Shown here: positions 1 through 6,063 of the stretch, piece after piece | Position numbering within the stretch: position 1 is the stretch's first letter | How the letters are laid out: every line of letters begins with the position of its first letter | Source of the DNA: Clostridia bacterium | GTDB lineage: Bacteria > Bacillota_A > Clostridia > Christensenellales > Aristaeellaceae | DNA: 7,607 bases | NCBI GenBank assembly: GCA_017430945.1 | Contig: JAFRMB010000026.1 | Span: 1 to 7,607 of the forward strand | Direction of reading: 5' to 3' | Notes under the pieces: generated by a model | What the model saw: only the letters and a program-made list of their open reading frames with translations | What the model was told of the DNA's origin: nothing | Databases searched by the model: none | Made by a program: the position numbers and the translations under genes

Positions 1-134
1 CATCGCAGATATCGATAGTACCCCGACTCGCTCACGCTCAGCGCTTCACATAGTGTGTGGACATCCCACCGCTTTGACTGTCGCTCGATGTATGCGTACC
101 GCAGCCTCGCCGCTACTTCCTTCGGCTCTCGGCG
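1..134 (-). CDS. IS3-family transposase OrfB, N-terminal fragment (runs off the window)
   Basis: This reading frame is -1 relative to OrfA and stays open from the slippery site to the window edge (44 codons). It contains RYAYIERQSKRWDVHTLCEA followed by LSVSESGYYRYLR, the typical N-terminal region of IS3 OrfB before the rve/DDE integrase core. No ATG start is seen in this frame near the OrfA end, so it is probably made only as an OrfAB fusion by frameshifting. The catalytic DDE domain lies outside the window, so activity cannot be judged. Confidence 0.82.
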
Positions 135-406
135 AAAAAACCCAGCGCGTCCTTCAGAATCTCGTTCGCGCGCCTCAGCTCGGAGTTCTCTTTCTCCAGC
201 TCCAGTATCCGCCGTTCCTTCTCGTCTGTAGGCTGTCGCTTGTGCCCGCTGCCTACAAATGCCTGGCTGCCTCGCGCCTTCCGCGCCGCTCGCCAGTCCG
301 CCAGCGTCCAGTACGGTATCCCGAGCTGGGCTGCTGCCTGCTTCGCCCCGATCTCGTCCGACAATCGTACCGCTTCTTCCTTGAAGCTCTTTTCGTATGT
401 TGTCAT
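113..406 (-). CDS. IS3-family transposase OrfA (helix-turn-helix plus leucine zipper)
   Basis: This is a 97-residue OrfA of the IS3 family, which binds the element's ends and provides the N-terminal part of the OrfAB transposase. Residues about 5-45 form the helix-turn-helix of the Transposase_8 type (KSFKEEAVRLSDEIGAKQAA, then PYWTLADWR). A heptad-like helix near the C terminus (RRILELEKENSELRRANEI) is the usual leucine zipper, and the protein ends FFAESRRK. The start at 406 (MTTYEKSFKEE) matches family proteins. An ATG at 409 is in frame and overlaps the stop of the connector gene as ATGA, so translation could be coupled to the phage gene. A longer start at 469 would read through the connector gene and is unlikely. 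The length is normal, so OrfA itself seems intact. Confidence 0.9.
   Translation of the reverse strand: MTTYEKSFKEEAVRLSDEIGAKQAAAQLGIPYWTLADWRAARKARGSQAFVGSGHKRQPTDEKERRILELEKENSELRRANEILKDALGFFAESRRK
134..140 (-). promoter_or_regulatory. Programmed -1 ribosomal frameshift site (T TTT TTC)
   Basis: On the minus strand the OrfA codons GGT TTT TTC contain the X XXY YYZ heptamer T TTT TTC. Slipping back one base here leads directly into the open OrfB frame, and the OrfA stop (TAG, 115-113) follows seven codons later. This position is where IS3 elements usually place their OrfA-OrfB frameshift. No stimulatory stem-loop was worked out. Confidence 0.75.
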
Positions 407-792
407 CATATGCCCACCCCCGCGTACAGCAGCGACACGCCGGCTGCGGTGGTCTCGCCGCTCAGCCATTCGCGCACGATGCGCGCGGTCCGGCCGGAGG
501 TCGATCCGCCGGGGTCGGACGACGCGCCCGCGTAGGTCACGGACACGCCGTCGTTGCGCACGGCGGCGACTTCGCGGCCGGTGCCCGCATCAATGGCGGC
601 GTCTGCGGCGAAGGCGTCGATCAGGGCCGCCAGGCAGTACTTCACGGTGCTGCGCAGCGGCGTCTCGTCGGCCAGCCGGCCATGGGTCAGGGTGTCTACG
701 ATGCGGTTGGCCCGGGCCTCCAGGCGGCAGAACACCGCCTCGGAAGCGGCGCCACCCATGCCGGCGTAGTCCTCATAGGTCAGGTGTTCCAT
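406..792 (-). CDS. Phage head-tail connector / adaptor protein
   Basis: A 128-residue protein placed directly after the major capsid gene, the usual position of the gp6/gp15-type connector that docks under the portal after packaging and receives the tail. The N terminus (LTYEDYAGMGG, then FCRLEARANRIVDTLTHGRL), a central helix (VKYCLAALIDAFAA), an NDGVSVTYA strand and the end IVREWLSGE...LLYAGV fit connector proteins of Firmicutes siphophages as I know them. An ideal site, GGAGGT (806-801), lies 8 bases before the ATG. The stop TGA overlaps the ATG of the transposase gene. The protein looks full length, but its last two or three residues could derive from the insertion junction. The next expected phage genes (head closure, tail completion) are replaced by the IS element. 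Confidence 0.8.
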   Translation of the reverse strand: MEHLTYEDYAGMGGAASEAVFCRLEARANRIVDTLTHGRLADETPLRSTVKYCLAALIDAFAADAAIDAGTGREVAAVRNDGVSVTYAGASSDPGGSTSGRTARIVREWLSGETTAAGVSLLYAGVGI

Positions 793-813
793 GCCGTGTC
801 ACCTCCGGGCGGA

Positions 814-1857
814 TCAGACGGCCGGGGCGCTGTGGCAGTAGATGCCCGCCACCTTGTTCTCGTACACATCGGCGATGCCGACCACGCGGTAGCCGAACTT
901 GTACGCATCCGCGTCCTGGTTCTGCTCGGGCGTGATGACCTTCGGGGCGATGTGCTTCTGGAACTGGATGACGGCCGGCTTGTGCACCAGCAGGAAGTTG
1001 ATGCTGGCGCCGGTGTCGTAGTACACCACGACCGTCTTGCCGTTGCCGGGTGCGGTGCCAAAGGCGACGGTGCCGGTGGCGGCGGTGTAGGTGTAGGCGG
1101 AAGAGGCGGCGGCGGTGCCGTTCACCGTGACCTTGGTGATAGCCGCGGGCTTCGCGGTGACCACGAAATCGGTCTGGCTGGTGGTGGCGGTGAACTCCTG
1201 CTTCGGATCCTTCCGGGCGTAGCCGTCGGTGCCGAGCGTGACGCCGGTGTAGAAGCGGGTCTGCGGCACGACGACGATCTGGCTGGCCAGGTTCATCGCG
1301 GCGCGGCTCTTGGTGGTGTCCAGGTCGTCCACCATGCCCTTCAGGGCGCTGGTGATGAACAGGATGCGGCCGTCCGCGGGCACCTCAGCCTCGTCCATGG
1401 CGGCGTGTGCGGTGCGCAGAGCGGCCACCACGTCCGCACCGGCGGACAGGCTGGCGGCGGCGCTGCCGATACCGGACGCCCCCGCATAAGTAGCGAAGCG
1501 GAAGGCGTCGATCTCCGGCGCCACCTTGGTGCGGATGAACTCACCGGCCAGGCGCCCGAAGGCGATGCCGGCGGTCTCGGCATTGTCCAGGTTGTCCACC
1601 TGGAACATGCGGCCGCGATCGTAGTTGCAGGCGACCGTCTCGTTGGTGATGGTCACGTCGCCGGCGGAGTAGCCGCCGTTGCGGCTGTAGTCGGCCAGGC
1701 CGCTCATGGTCATCTTGGGGATCACCAGCTCGTTGGCGTTCGCGCCGGCGCGGACCAGCTCGGGGGCGCCGTCGAGCACGCTGGAGAGCGCGGCCAGCTT
1801 GTACACCTCGTCCAGCATCGGGACGTAGTTTCTGAACAGTGCGATGGAATTCGGCAT
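814..1857 (-). CDS. Major capsid protein (HK97-like fold expected) with a beta-rich insertion
   Basis: A 347-residue protein lying just after the scaffold gene, with the profile of a major capsid protein of Firmicutes phages. The N terminus (IALFRNYVPMLDEVYKLAAL), the NGGYSAGDVTITNETVACNYDRG stretch (residues 60-82) and RGRMFQVDNLDNAETAGIAF (81-100) resemble this capsid class. So does the C-terminal segment from about residue 283 (INFLLVHKPAVIQFQKHIAP), ending in a GYRVVGIADVYENKVAGIY-type strand. It forms the icosahedral shell. Residues about 219-282 are rich in T, V, A and Y (SQTDFVVTAKPAAITKVTVN, then TGTVAFGTAPGNGKTVVVYY) and look like a small beta-sandwich domain inserted between capsid segments. 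The start at 1857 is supported by AAGGAG about 10 bases upstream. The fold is inferred from context and pattern. Confidence 0.88.
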   Translation of the reverse strand: MPNSIALFRNYVPMLDEVYKLAALSSVLDGAPELVRAGANANELVIPKMTMSGLADYSRNGGYSAGDVTITNETVACNYDRGRMFQVDNLDNAETAGIAFGRLAGEFIRTKVAPEIDAFRFATYAGASGIGSAAASLSAGADVVAALRTAHAAMDEAEVPADGRILFITSALKGMVDDLDTTKSRAAMNLASQIVVVPQTRFYTGVTLGTDGYARKDPKQEFTATTSQTDFVVTAKPAAITKVTVNGTAAASSAYTYTAATGTVAFGTAPGNGKTVVVYYDTGASINFLLVHKPAVIQFQKHIAPKVITPEQNQDADAYKFGYRVVGIADVYENKVAGIYCHSAPAV

Positions 1858-1872
1858 TGTGTTTCACTCCTT

Positions 1873-2436
1873 CTATTTCTTTTCGGGCAGCCCCAGCGCC
1901 GCCCGCATCTGGGACTCGTAGTCCTGGTTGCCCTTGTTCGCCGGGCCGAATCCTGCCATCTGGAAGTCGCCGGCCTGGCTGGCGAAGTAGTTCTGGTCCT
2001 TCGTGACGTCCTCGAACACGTCGGCGTCGCTCCTGCCCTGGTTGGCGGGATCCTTCAGCGCCTTGTCGAAGTCGTCGGCGATCAGCTCGCGCATCCGCTC
2101 GTGGATGAACTTCCGCTCGCCCAGCACCTTGTCCATGCGCGAAAGCAGCGCCTGGCGCGCCTGCGCGGCAGCTTCGGCCTGCTTCCTGGCGTCGTCGGCG
2201 GCTTTGTAGTCGTCGATCTGCTTCTGCAGCGCCGCCACGTCGCCCTTGTGCTTCTCCATCTCCGCGATGGTGGCGTTCGCCGTGGTCAGCTGGTCCTGGA
2301 CGGCCTTCAGGTCGCCCTGAAGCTTCGCGGCGTCGCCCTTGGCCTTGCCGATGTCCGCGGAATGGATGTTCAACAGCGCGTCGATCTGCTCCTTGGTCGC
2401 CTCGGGGAACTGCTTCGTGATGTCCTCTCTGGTCAT
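1873..2436 (-). CDS. Phage scaffold protein (GP20-like)
   Basis: A 187-residue, charged protein encoded immediately before the major capsid gene (15-base gap), the standard place for the internal scaffold that guides shell assembly and is then removed. Residues 1-30 (MTREDITKQFPEATKEQIDA) are followed by a long predicted coiled coil (about 31-105) full of A, K, D, E and Q. A C-terminal region contains FEDVTKDQNYF and ends RAALGLPEKK. This architecture matches the phage minor structural protein GP20 family. The ATG at 2436 is preceded by an AGAGGAAAG site. It is the first gene after the second internal terminator. No protease gene is visible, so how the scaffold is removed is unknown. Confidence 0.87.
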   Translation of the reverse strand: MTREDITKQFPEATKEQIDALLNIHSADIGKAKGDAAKLQGDLKAVQDQLTTANATIAEMEKHKGDVAALQKQIDDYKAADDARKQAEAAAQARQALLSRMDKVLGERKFIHERMRELIADDFDKALKDPANQGRSDADVFEDVTKDQNYFASQAGDFQMAGFGPANKGNQDYESQMRAALGLPEKK

Positions 2437-2529
2437 GGTCTTTCCTCTCTTCGGCTTGCAGTTTGGTATCGCGGTCTCTTTCCGCCCGGCCTTGGTAGTT
2501 TTGCGTCATTCCGGACAAATTTGGGTATG
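2437..2529 (-). other. Leader region upstream of the scaffold gene
   Basis: These 93 bases lie between the second internal terminator and the scaffold start and have an intermediate base composition. If the terminator is efficient, a promoter for scaffold and capsid should lie here. I looked for -35/-10 pairs on the minus strand and found only weak candidates (a TTTGTC-like box with no good TATAAT partner), so no promoter is called. The ribosome binding site AGAGGAAAG lies at its left end. Confidence 0.35.
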
Positions 2530-2551
2530 AAAAAAGCACCCTCAGGTGCTT
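2530..2551 (-). terminator. Intrinsic terminator downstream of the small membrane protein gene
   Basis: On the minus strand AAGCACC (2551-2545), loop TGAG, GGTGCTT (2540-2534) forms a perfect 7-bp stem whose last bases run into a tract of six T (2535-2530). It begins a few bases after the stop codon of the 41-residue gene and lies before the scaffold gene, inside the capsid operon. The plus strand lacks a T-tract after the stem, so it should act mainly on minus-strand transcripts. Confidence 0.8.
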
Positions 2552-2554
2552 AGA

Positions 2555-2680
2555 TCATCTGCAAACGGCTCTCCAGATCTCGATCAGCAGCCGCACTTTA
2601 AAATAACCATAGGTTACGAATAATGCCCCGATAGCGCCGCAGCCGATCAGATACAGCCATTCCTTCAGGCTTTTCTTCAT
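2555..2680 (-). CDS. Small single-pass membrane protein, 41 residues, unknown function
   Basis: A short gene lying between two terminators. The ATG at 2680-2678 is preceded by GGAGGGAG (2692-2685) with a 4-base spacer, and it ends in TGA at 2557-2555. The product starts MKKSLKEWLY, continues with a hydrophobic stretch (residues about 9-27, LYLIGCGAIGALFVTYGYF) and ends with a basic amphipathic tail (KVRLLIEIWRAVCR). The N terminus is also basic, so it looks like a one-helix inner-membrane protein whose topology is unclear. Dedicated terminators on both sides and lower G+C are typical of phage 'moron' genes. Possible roles are superinfection exclusion, immunity to the C-terminal domain of the minor capsid protein, or a small toxin. 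None can be shown from sequence alone, and I do not recognise a family. Confidence 0.65.
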   Translation of the reverse strand: MKKSLKEWLYLIGCGAIGALFVTYGYFKVRLLIEIWRAVCR

Positions 2681-2695
2681 CGTGCTCCCTCCATC

Positions 2696-2718
2696 AAAAA
2701 ACCGCCCGGGTTGGGCGG
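2696..2718 (-). terminator. Intrinsic terminator after the 60-residue gene
   Basis: On the minus strand CCGCCC (2718-2713), loop AACCC, GGGCGG (2707-2702) makes a strong 6-bp all-G/C stem followed by six T (2701-2696). It starts directly after the TAA (2722-2720) of the 60-residue gene. It should end most transcripts from the terminase-portal-minor capsid side unless late antitermination applies. Confidence 0.85.
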
Positions 2719-2719
2719 A

Positions 2720-2902
2720 TTAGTTATGTTCTTTCTGTTTCCACAAAGGCTCATAGTTCCCGGATAACATAAGTTGAAAATTCCGGCCGAGATACTCGCG
2801 TTCAGCATCATACTCTTCAGGAGTCATGCCATCTCGCCAAAACGGCGCTTCTTTGAGAGAAGGGCTGGCCCAATCACTGTCGTTGCCTCGTATCGTATTC
2901 AA
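2720..2902 (-). CDS. Small acidic protein, 60 residues, TTG start; candidate partner of the minor capsid C-terminal domain
   Basis: The gene overlaps the end of the minor capsid gene by 29 bases in a different frame. Its start is TTG (2902-2900), and a perfect AGGAGG (2916-2911) stands 8 bases upstream, which decides the start over the internal ATG at residue 26. The product is rich in D and E (11 acidic against 7 lysine or arginine residues) and aromatic residues, with a likely helix around MTPEEYDAEREYLGRNFQLM and an end at EPLWKQKEHN. It has no signal peptide or membrane segment, so it should be cytoplasmic. The overlap suggests translational coupling to the minor capsid gene, and a strong terminator follows its stop. 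By position it could be an immunity or accessory protein for the JAB-like domain. I recognise no family. Confidence 0.68.
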   Translation of the reverse strand: MNTIRGNDSDWASPSLKEAPFWRDGMTPEEYDAEREYLGRNFQLMLSGNYEPLWKQKEHN

Positions 2903-4634
2903 TCAAGCGCCCTCCTTTCGTATAATCCCGCAGCAGATTATCAACAATAATCGACTCACGCATCATGGTCCTCTGTGCTGGCGTAATTGTACCATCTTTT
3001 AACTGCTTTTGCAACACCTTGAGATCATCAGCGTAAAGATCATCGAAGAATCCCGTCCCCAGCACATTACCTTTTCGTTCGGCTGCATAGATCACCCCAT
3101 CATTTCTAACGGCGATCATTACAGGAATCTGCACGTAGTTTAAAAGCGTCTGCATATCCGTTTCGGATAGCGAACCATCTGTGTTGTGGTTATGAACAAA
3201 TGCAAACGTCTCGCCGGGATGTTCGTTGAGATACTGCCTGAACTGATACCCCACAGAACCTGGATTCTCGTTTGTTTCGTAGAAATCCCTGTTACCAGTA
3301 CGAAGATTTACAAGATACATATGCTCATTTCCGGTTTCGGTTCCTTTAATGGCCAAATCCTTCGTTGCGGCAGAAAGGCCATCATTTACCACTGAACTAT
3401 AGCCAGAAAGCTTAATCGCATACGTTGCAGTCGGATCATAGTATACCGTTGTATGTGTGTTCCGAACCGCATCTGATGCTCCTGGCGTTGGCGGCTTTTC
3501 AGTTTTCGCATCCCTAAACCCTGCCACATACGTCCTTCTGAAGTCCGGCCCCAGCCCGGTGCGGTCGCTCAGGCGCTCGTATTCCTTCACCATGGCATTG
3601 ATTGAGCCCTGGCACTGCCGGCGCAACTGATCGTCGCCGGCGGCCGCGGCCAGCGTGGCGGTGTCCTTCTTCTCGCGGATCGCTGTCTCCCTCCGCCGCA
3701 TGGCCTGCGACCACTCGTAGCGCGTCTTCGTGGCGCCGTCGATCGTGACCGGCTCCGTCGAGTAGCGCTCGAAGCGCGCCAGGTCGTCGTCGGTGTACGC
3801 CCGCGGACTCAGGCCCATGATGATCGGCGCCCAGGTGTGCCGGCAGTTCCACTCGCCGAAGGGCCGGGGCAGGCTGCCCTGGATGTCCTCGAATTCCTCG
3901 TTCGTGAACTGAAGCCCCTGGTACGGCAGGTGGTCCTCCGCGCAGAGCATGTGCGCGTCGATCTCCACGCCGTCGGCGCCGAACTGCTTCCCGACCTCCT
4001 CCATGACGCGCTGGTTCATGCGCCGCATGGCGTCCAGCACGTTCATGCGCACCGCGGTGTCGACGCGGCGGGTGTGGCCGGAGGCGTATTCCACGGCGCT
4101 GGTGCCGCTCTCGCGGACTCTGAGCCCCATTTCACCGGCCTGCCGGAGCGTCCGCCGGATGGCGCTCTCGTAGTCCTCCGCGCCCGACTGGGCGGCCGTG
4201 ACGGCCGCGTCCACGGCCCTGCGGTAGGGATCCCGGTCGACGGTGGTGTTGCTGAGGTTGTTCAGCCTGCCCGCGGTCTCGGCGTACTGCGCCTGCAGCG
4301 CGCGCTGCAGCGGTACGTTGTTCCGAAGCGCCACCGATGCGTCGCTGACGCCCAGGATCTTCTTCGCCACGCGGTCGTCCACCTGCGCGGCCGCCTGCAG
4401 CACCGTCTCGAGGTCCTTCAGGTTCAGCCCTGCGGCCCTGGCCAGGCGGCGCTTCACGTCGCGCAGGTTCGCGTCCATCCTGCGCAGCTGCTGCAGCCGG
4501 TGGACGTCTGAGGGCGCCAGCTGCCCGATCGTGCGGATGTGCTCGCCCATGCGCCGGTAGTAGAAGTCCGTCACGGCCTGCATGCGCTGCTGGAACACGG
4601 CCAGCGCGGCGTCCATCTGCTTATCGGTCAACAT
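2874..4634 (-). CDS. Phage minor capsid protein (minor capsid 2 / MuF-like) fused to a C-terminal JAB/JAMM-like domain
   Basis: A 586-residue protein. Residues 1 to about 365 match the phage minor capsid protein 2 pattern: helical N terminus (MLTDKQMDAALAVFQQRMQA), TAVRMNVLDAMRRMNQRVME (193-212), HMLCAEDHLPYQG (228-240), and WNCRHTWAPIIMGLSPRAYT (262-281). This part sits at the portal vertex and may be injected or act in head assembly. After a Pro-rich linker (about 378-386) follows an extra domain. E437, H481-x-H483, S490 and D493 line up with the E...HxH...SxxD metal site of JAB/JAMM proteins such as RadC (LVNLRTGNRDF, FAFVHNHNTDGSLSETD), with the HxH-to-S spacing one residue shorter than in RadC. 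The last 50 residues are helical and charged. G+C falls sharply at about base 3530, the domain joint, which points to acquisition of the C-terminal domain. The gene starts 3 bases after the portal stop, with AGAGG 8 bases before the ATG. Confidence 0.85.
   Translation of the reverse strand: MLTDKQMDAALAVFQQRMQAVTDFYYRRMGEHIRTIGQLAPSDVHRLQQLRRMDANLRDVKRRLARAAGLNLKDLETVLQAAAQVDDRVAKKILGVSDASVALRNNVPLQRALQAQYAETAGRLNNLSNTTVDRDPYRRAVDAAVTAAQSGAEDYESAIRRTLRQAGEMGLRVRESGTSAVEYASGHTRRVDTAVRMNVLDAMRRMNQRVMEEVGKQFGADGVEIDAHMLCAEDHLPYQGLQFTNEEFEDIQGSLPRPFGEWNCRHTWAPIIMGLSPRAYTDDDLARFERYSTEPVTIDGATKTRYEWSQAMRRRETAIREKKDTATLAAAAGDDQLRRQCQGSINAMVKEYERLSDRTGLGPDFRRTYVAGFRDAKTEKPPTPGASDAVRNTHTTVYYDPTATYAIKLSGYSSVVNDGLSAATKDLAIKGTETGNEHMYLVNLRTGNRDFYETNENPGSVGYQFRQYLNEHPGETFAFVHNHNTDGSLSETDMQTLLNYVQIPVMIAVRNDGVIYAAERKGNVLGTGFFDDLYADDLKVLQKQLKDGTITPAQRTMMRESIIVDNLLRDYTKGGRLIEYDTRQRQ
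2911..2916 (-). promoter_or_regulatory. Ribosome binding site fixing a TTG start
   Basis: AGGAGG on the minus strand, inside the last codons of the minor capsid gene, 8 bases before the TTG of the 60-residue gene. It has no role for the minor capsid gene itself, so it is good evidence that the overlapping small gene is translated. Confidence 0.8.
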
Positions 4635-4637
4635 GGG

Positions 4638-6047
4638 TTAATCCTCTCCCGCGCCCCTCATCGCCGCCATCAGCGCCGGATCCGCGCCGTCGCCGGCCGC
4701 GTCGCCCATCTCGTCGACGGCCTGCTGCGCCTCCTCCAGCGATCCGCCGCGCACCCACTGCCTAAGCTCCGCCTTGCTGAGCGCCCCGCGGCTCTCCAGC
4801 TCCAGGTACTGCTCGAACGTCTCGGCGGTGGACTCGATCAGGCTGTTGTCCCAGTCGAACACCAGCTGGTACTGCCCCATGCCGCCCGCGGGCGTCAGCC
4901 CGGCGCGCTCGGAGATCACGTCCAGCCCGTAGGCCAGGTCGTCCATGGCGCGCTCCCAGCGAGTGCGCATGGCGCGGACCACCGCGAACGTGTCGTACTG
5001 CGCGGCGCGCACCTCGTCACGGTTGGCGTAGTTCAGCGTCTGCCGCTCGGTGAGGATGCCCTGCGACAGCCCGCACGACTTCTCCAGCCGACGGCACAGG
5101 CTCTGCAGCCGCGCCTCCATGGCCTCCTGGCGGATGGCCGGCGCGTAGTACTGCCACACGGCCTTCTCGCTGAGCGCCGGCGCGTCCATCGGCACGAACG
5201 GATCGTCGCTGTCCTGCACGGTGCGCCGGATGTTGCGGATGTTCATCACCTCGCCGGAGGACGCCCACAGCGTCGAATCCAGCCCCAGCATGGGCCGGGT
5301 CAGCTTGTACTCGCGGCGGTAGATGTTCGCGTGCTCCACCAGCTCCTCCACCAGCCGGTCGCTGCCGTAGGTGATGGGCACGCCCGCGTCCTTGTCGGTG
5401 CGGCGGTTGTCGCGCGGGCACAGCAAAAACGCCAGCAGCAGCCGGTCGGTGCCGGAGATGCGCACCTCGGGCGTGATGCCGGCCCACTGCGGGATCGTCT
5501 GCAGCCCCACCGGCGCGCCGCCCTGGTCGACGGCCCGGTAGCGGATGATCTGGCCGGTCGCGCCGCCCATGTCCGTCAGCTCGTAGTTGGCGATCAGGCT
5601 GTAGCGGCGGTCGTTCAGCGTCACCTGCTCGGCCAGCAGCGCCACGTTGGTGGGCGTGTCGCCGTCGCGCTCCAGCACGACCGCGCGGCTCTGGTCGACG
5701 GCGCCCACGTGCAGCTGCCGGCGCGGCGTCACCATGGGCGCCAGCACCATGCCGCCCTTGCCGAAGGCCTGCGCGGTGATCCAGGTGGCCTCGCCGTCCC
5801 ACAGCGACCCCACCCGGTCGGCGATCAGCTGCGCGCGCGGCGTCAGCGTCTCGCGCCCGGCGGCGTCCGTCACCTGCAGCGTGCTGTCGGCGATGGTCAG
5901 CATGGCCAGCTTGTTCGCGATGGTCGCGATCACGTTGTCCACGGTGATGTCCTCGTAGGTGCGCACGAAGTCGTCTACGGGCAGCTCCCGCCGCTCGACC
6001 CTCACGCCCAGCCAGGCGCGGATCCACTCACGAAGTCTGTCAAACAT
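4638..6047 (-). CDS. Phage portal protein
   Basis: A 469-residue protein between the terminase large subunit and the minor capsid gene, the normal position of the portal. Twelve copies form the ring at one capsid vertex through which DNA enters and leaves. It starts with an amphipathic helix (MFDRLREWIRAWLGV). Segments such as ITVDNVIATIANKLAMLTIA, AQAFGKGGMVLAPMVTP, YELTDMGGATGQIIRYR, EELVEHANIYRREYKLTRPM and RLEKSCGLSQGILTERQTLN resemble the SPP1/A118-type portals of Firmicutes phages. The C terminus is rich in A, D, G and E, as is common. The ATG at 6047 follows AGAGGG with a 7-base spacer. The family is assigned from position and pattern, and no truncation is visible. Confidence 0.85.
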   Translation of the reverse strand: MFDRLREWIRAWLGVRVERRELPVDDFVRTYEDITVDNVIATIANKLAMLTIADSTLQVTDAAGRETLTPRAQLIADRVGSLWDGEATWITAQAFGKGGMVLAPMVTPRRQLHVGAVDQSRAVVLERDGDTPTNVALLAEQVTLNDRRYSLIANYELTDMGGATGQIIRYRAVDQGGAPVGLQTIPQWAGITPEVRISGTDRLLLAFLLCPRDNRRTDKDAGVPITYGSDRLVEELVEHANIYRREYKLTRPMLGLDSTLWASSGEVMNIRNIRRTVQDSDDPFVPMDAPALSEKAVWQYYAPAIRQEAMEARLQSLCRRLEKSCGLSQGILTERQTLNYANRDEVRAAQYDTFAVVRAMRTRWERAMDDLAYGLDVISERAGLTPAGGMGQYQLVFDWDNSLIESTAETFEQYLELESRGALSKAELRQWVRGGSLEEAQQAVDEMGDAAGDGADPALMAAMRGAGED

Positions 6048-6063
6048 ACCCTGTCCCTCTCAT

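Larger units (their letters stand above)
1..409 (-). mobile_element. IS3-family insertion sequence, partial (orfA plus start of orfB)
   Basis: The left end of the window holds the 5' part of an IS3-family element: a complete OrfA, a programmed -1 frameshift site, and the first 44 codons of OrfB, which runs off the window. The right boundary is placed at the OrfA start region, because the phage connector gene reads intact down to base 406. IS3 elements normally have an inverted repeat and some tens of bases before orfA. None fits here, so the element is either cut at its 5' end or joined to the phage sequence by an unusual event or an assembly join. Target-site duplication cannot be judged. 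Confidence 0.85.

Noticed and set aside
2437..2529. Promoter for scaffold and capsid genes
   Set aside because: Only weak -35-like and -10-like strings were found, with poor spacing, so no promoter is called despite the upstream terminator.
1541..2539. 332-codon minus-strand frame overlapping scaffold and capsid genes
   Set aside because: It is out of frame with both supported genes, R/G/A-rich in translation, and lies across their ribosome binding sites.
397..2553. Very long open frame on the plus strand (718 codons) opposite the capsid genes
   Set aside because: It mirrors well-supported minus-strand genes in GC-rich DNA, its translation is low-complexity (V, G, H, L, R runs), and it crosses several unrelated genes. 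It is a shadow frame.
3183..3194. The HNHN string in the minor capsid C-terminal domain as an HNH endonuclease
   Set aside because: HNH nucleases have widely spaced H, N and H residues within a beta-beta-alpha fold. Here the surrounding strands and the following S and D fit the HxH of a JAB/JAMM site instead.
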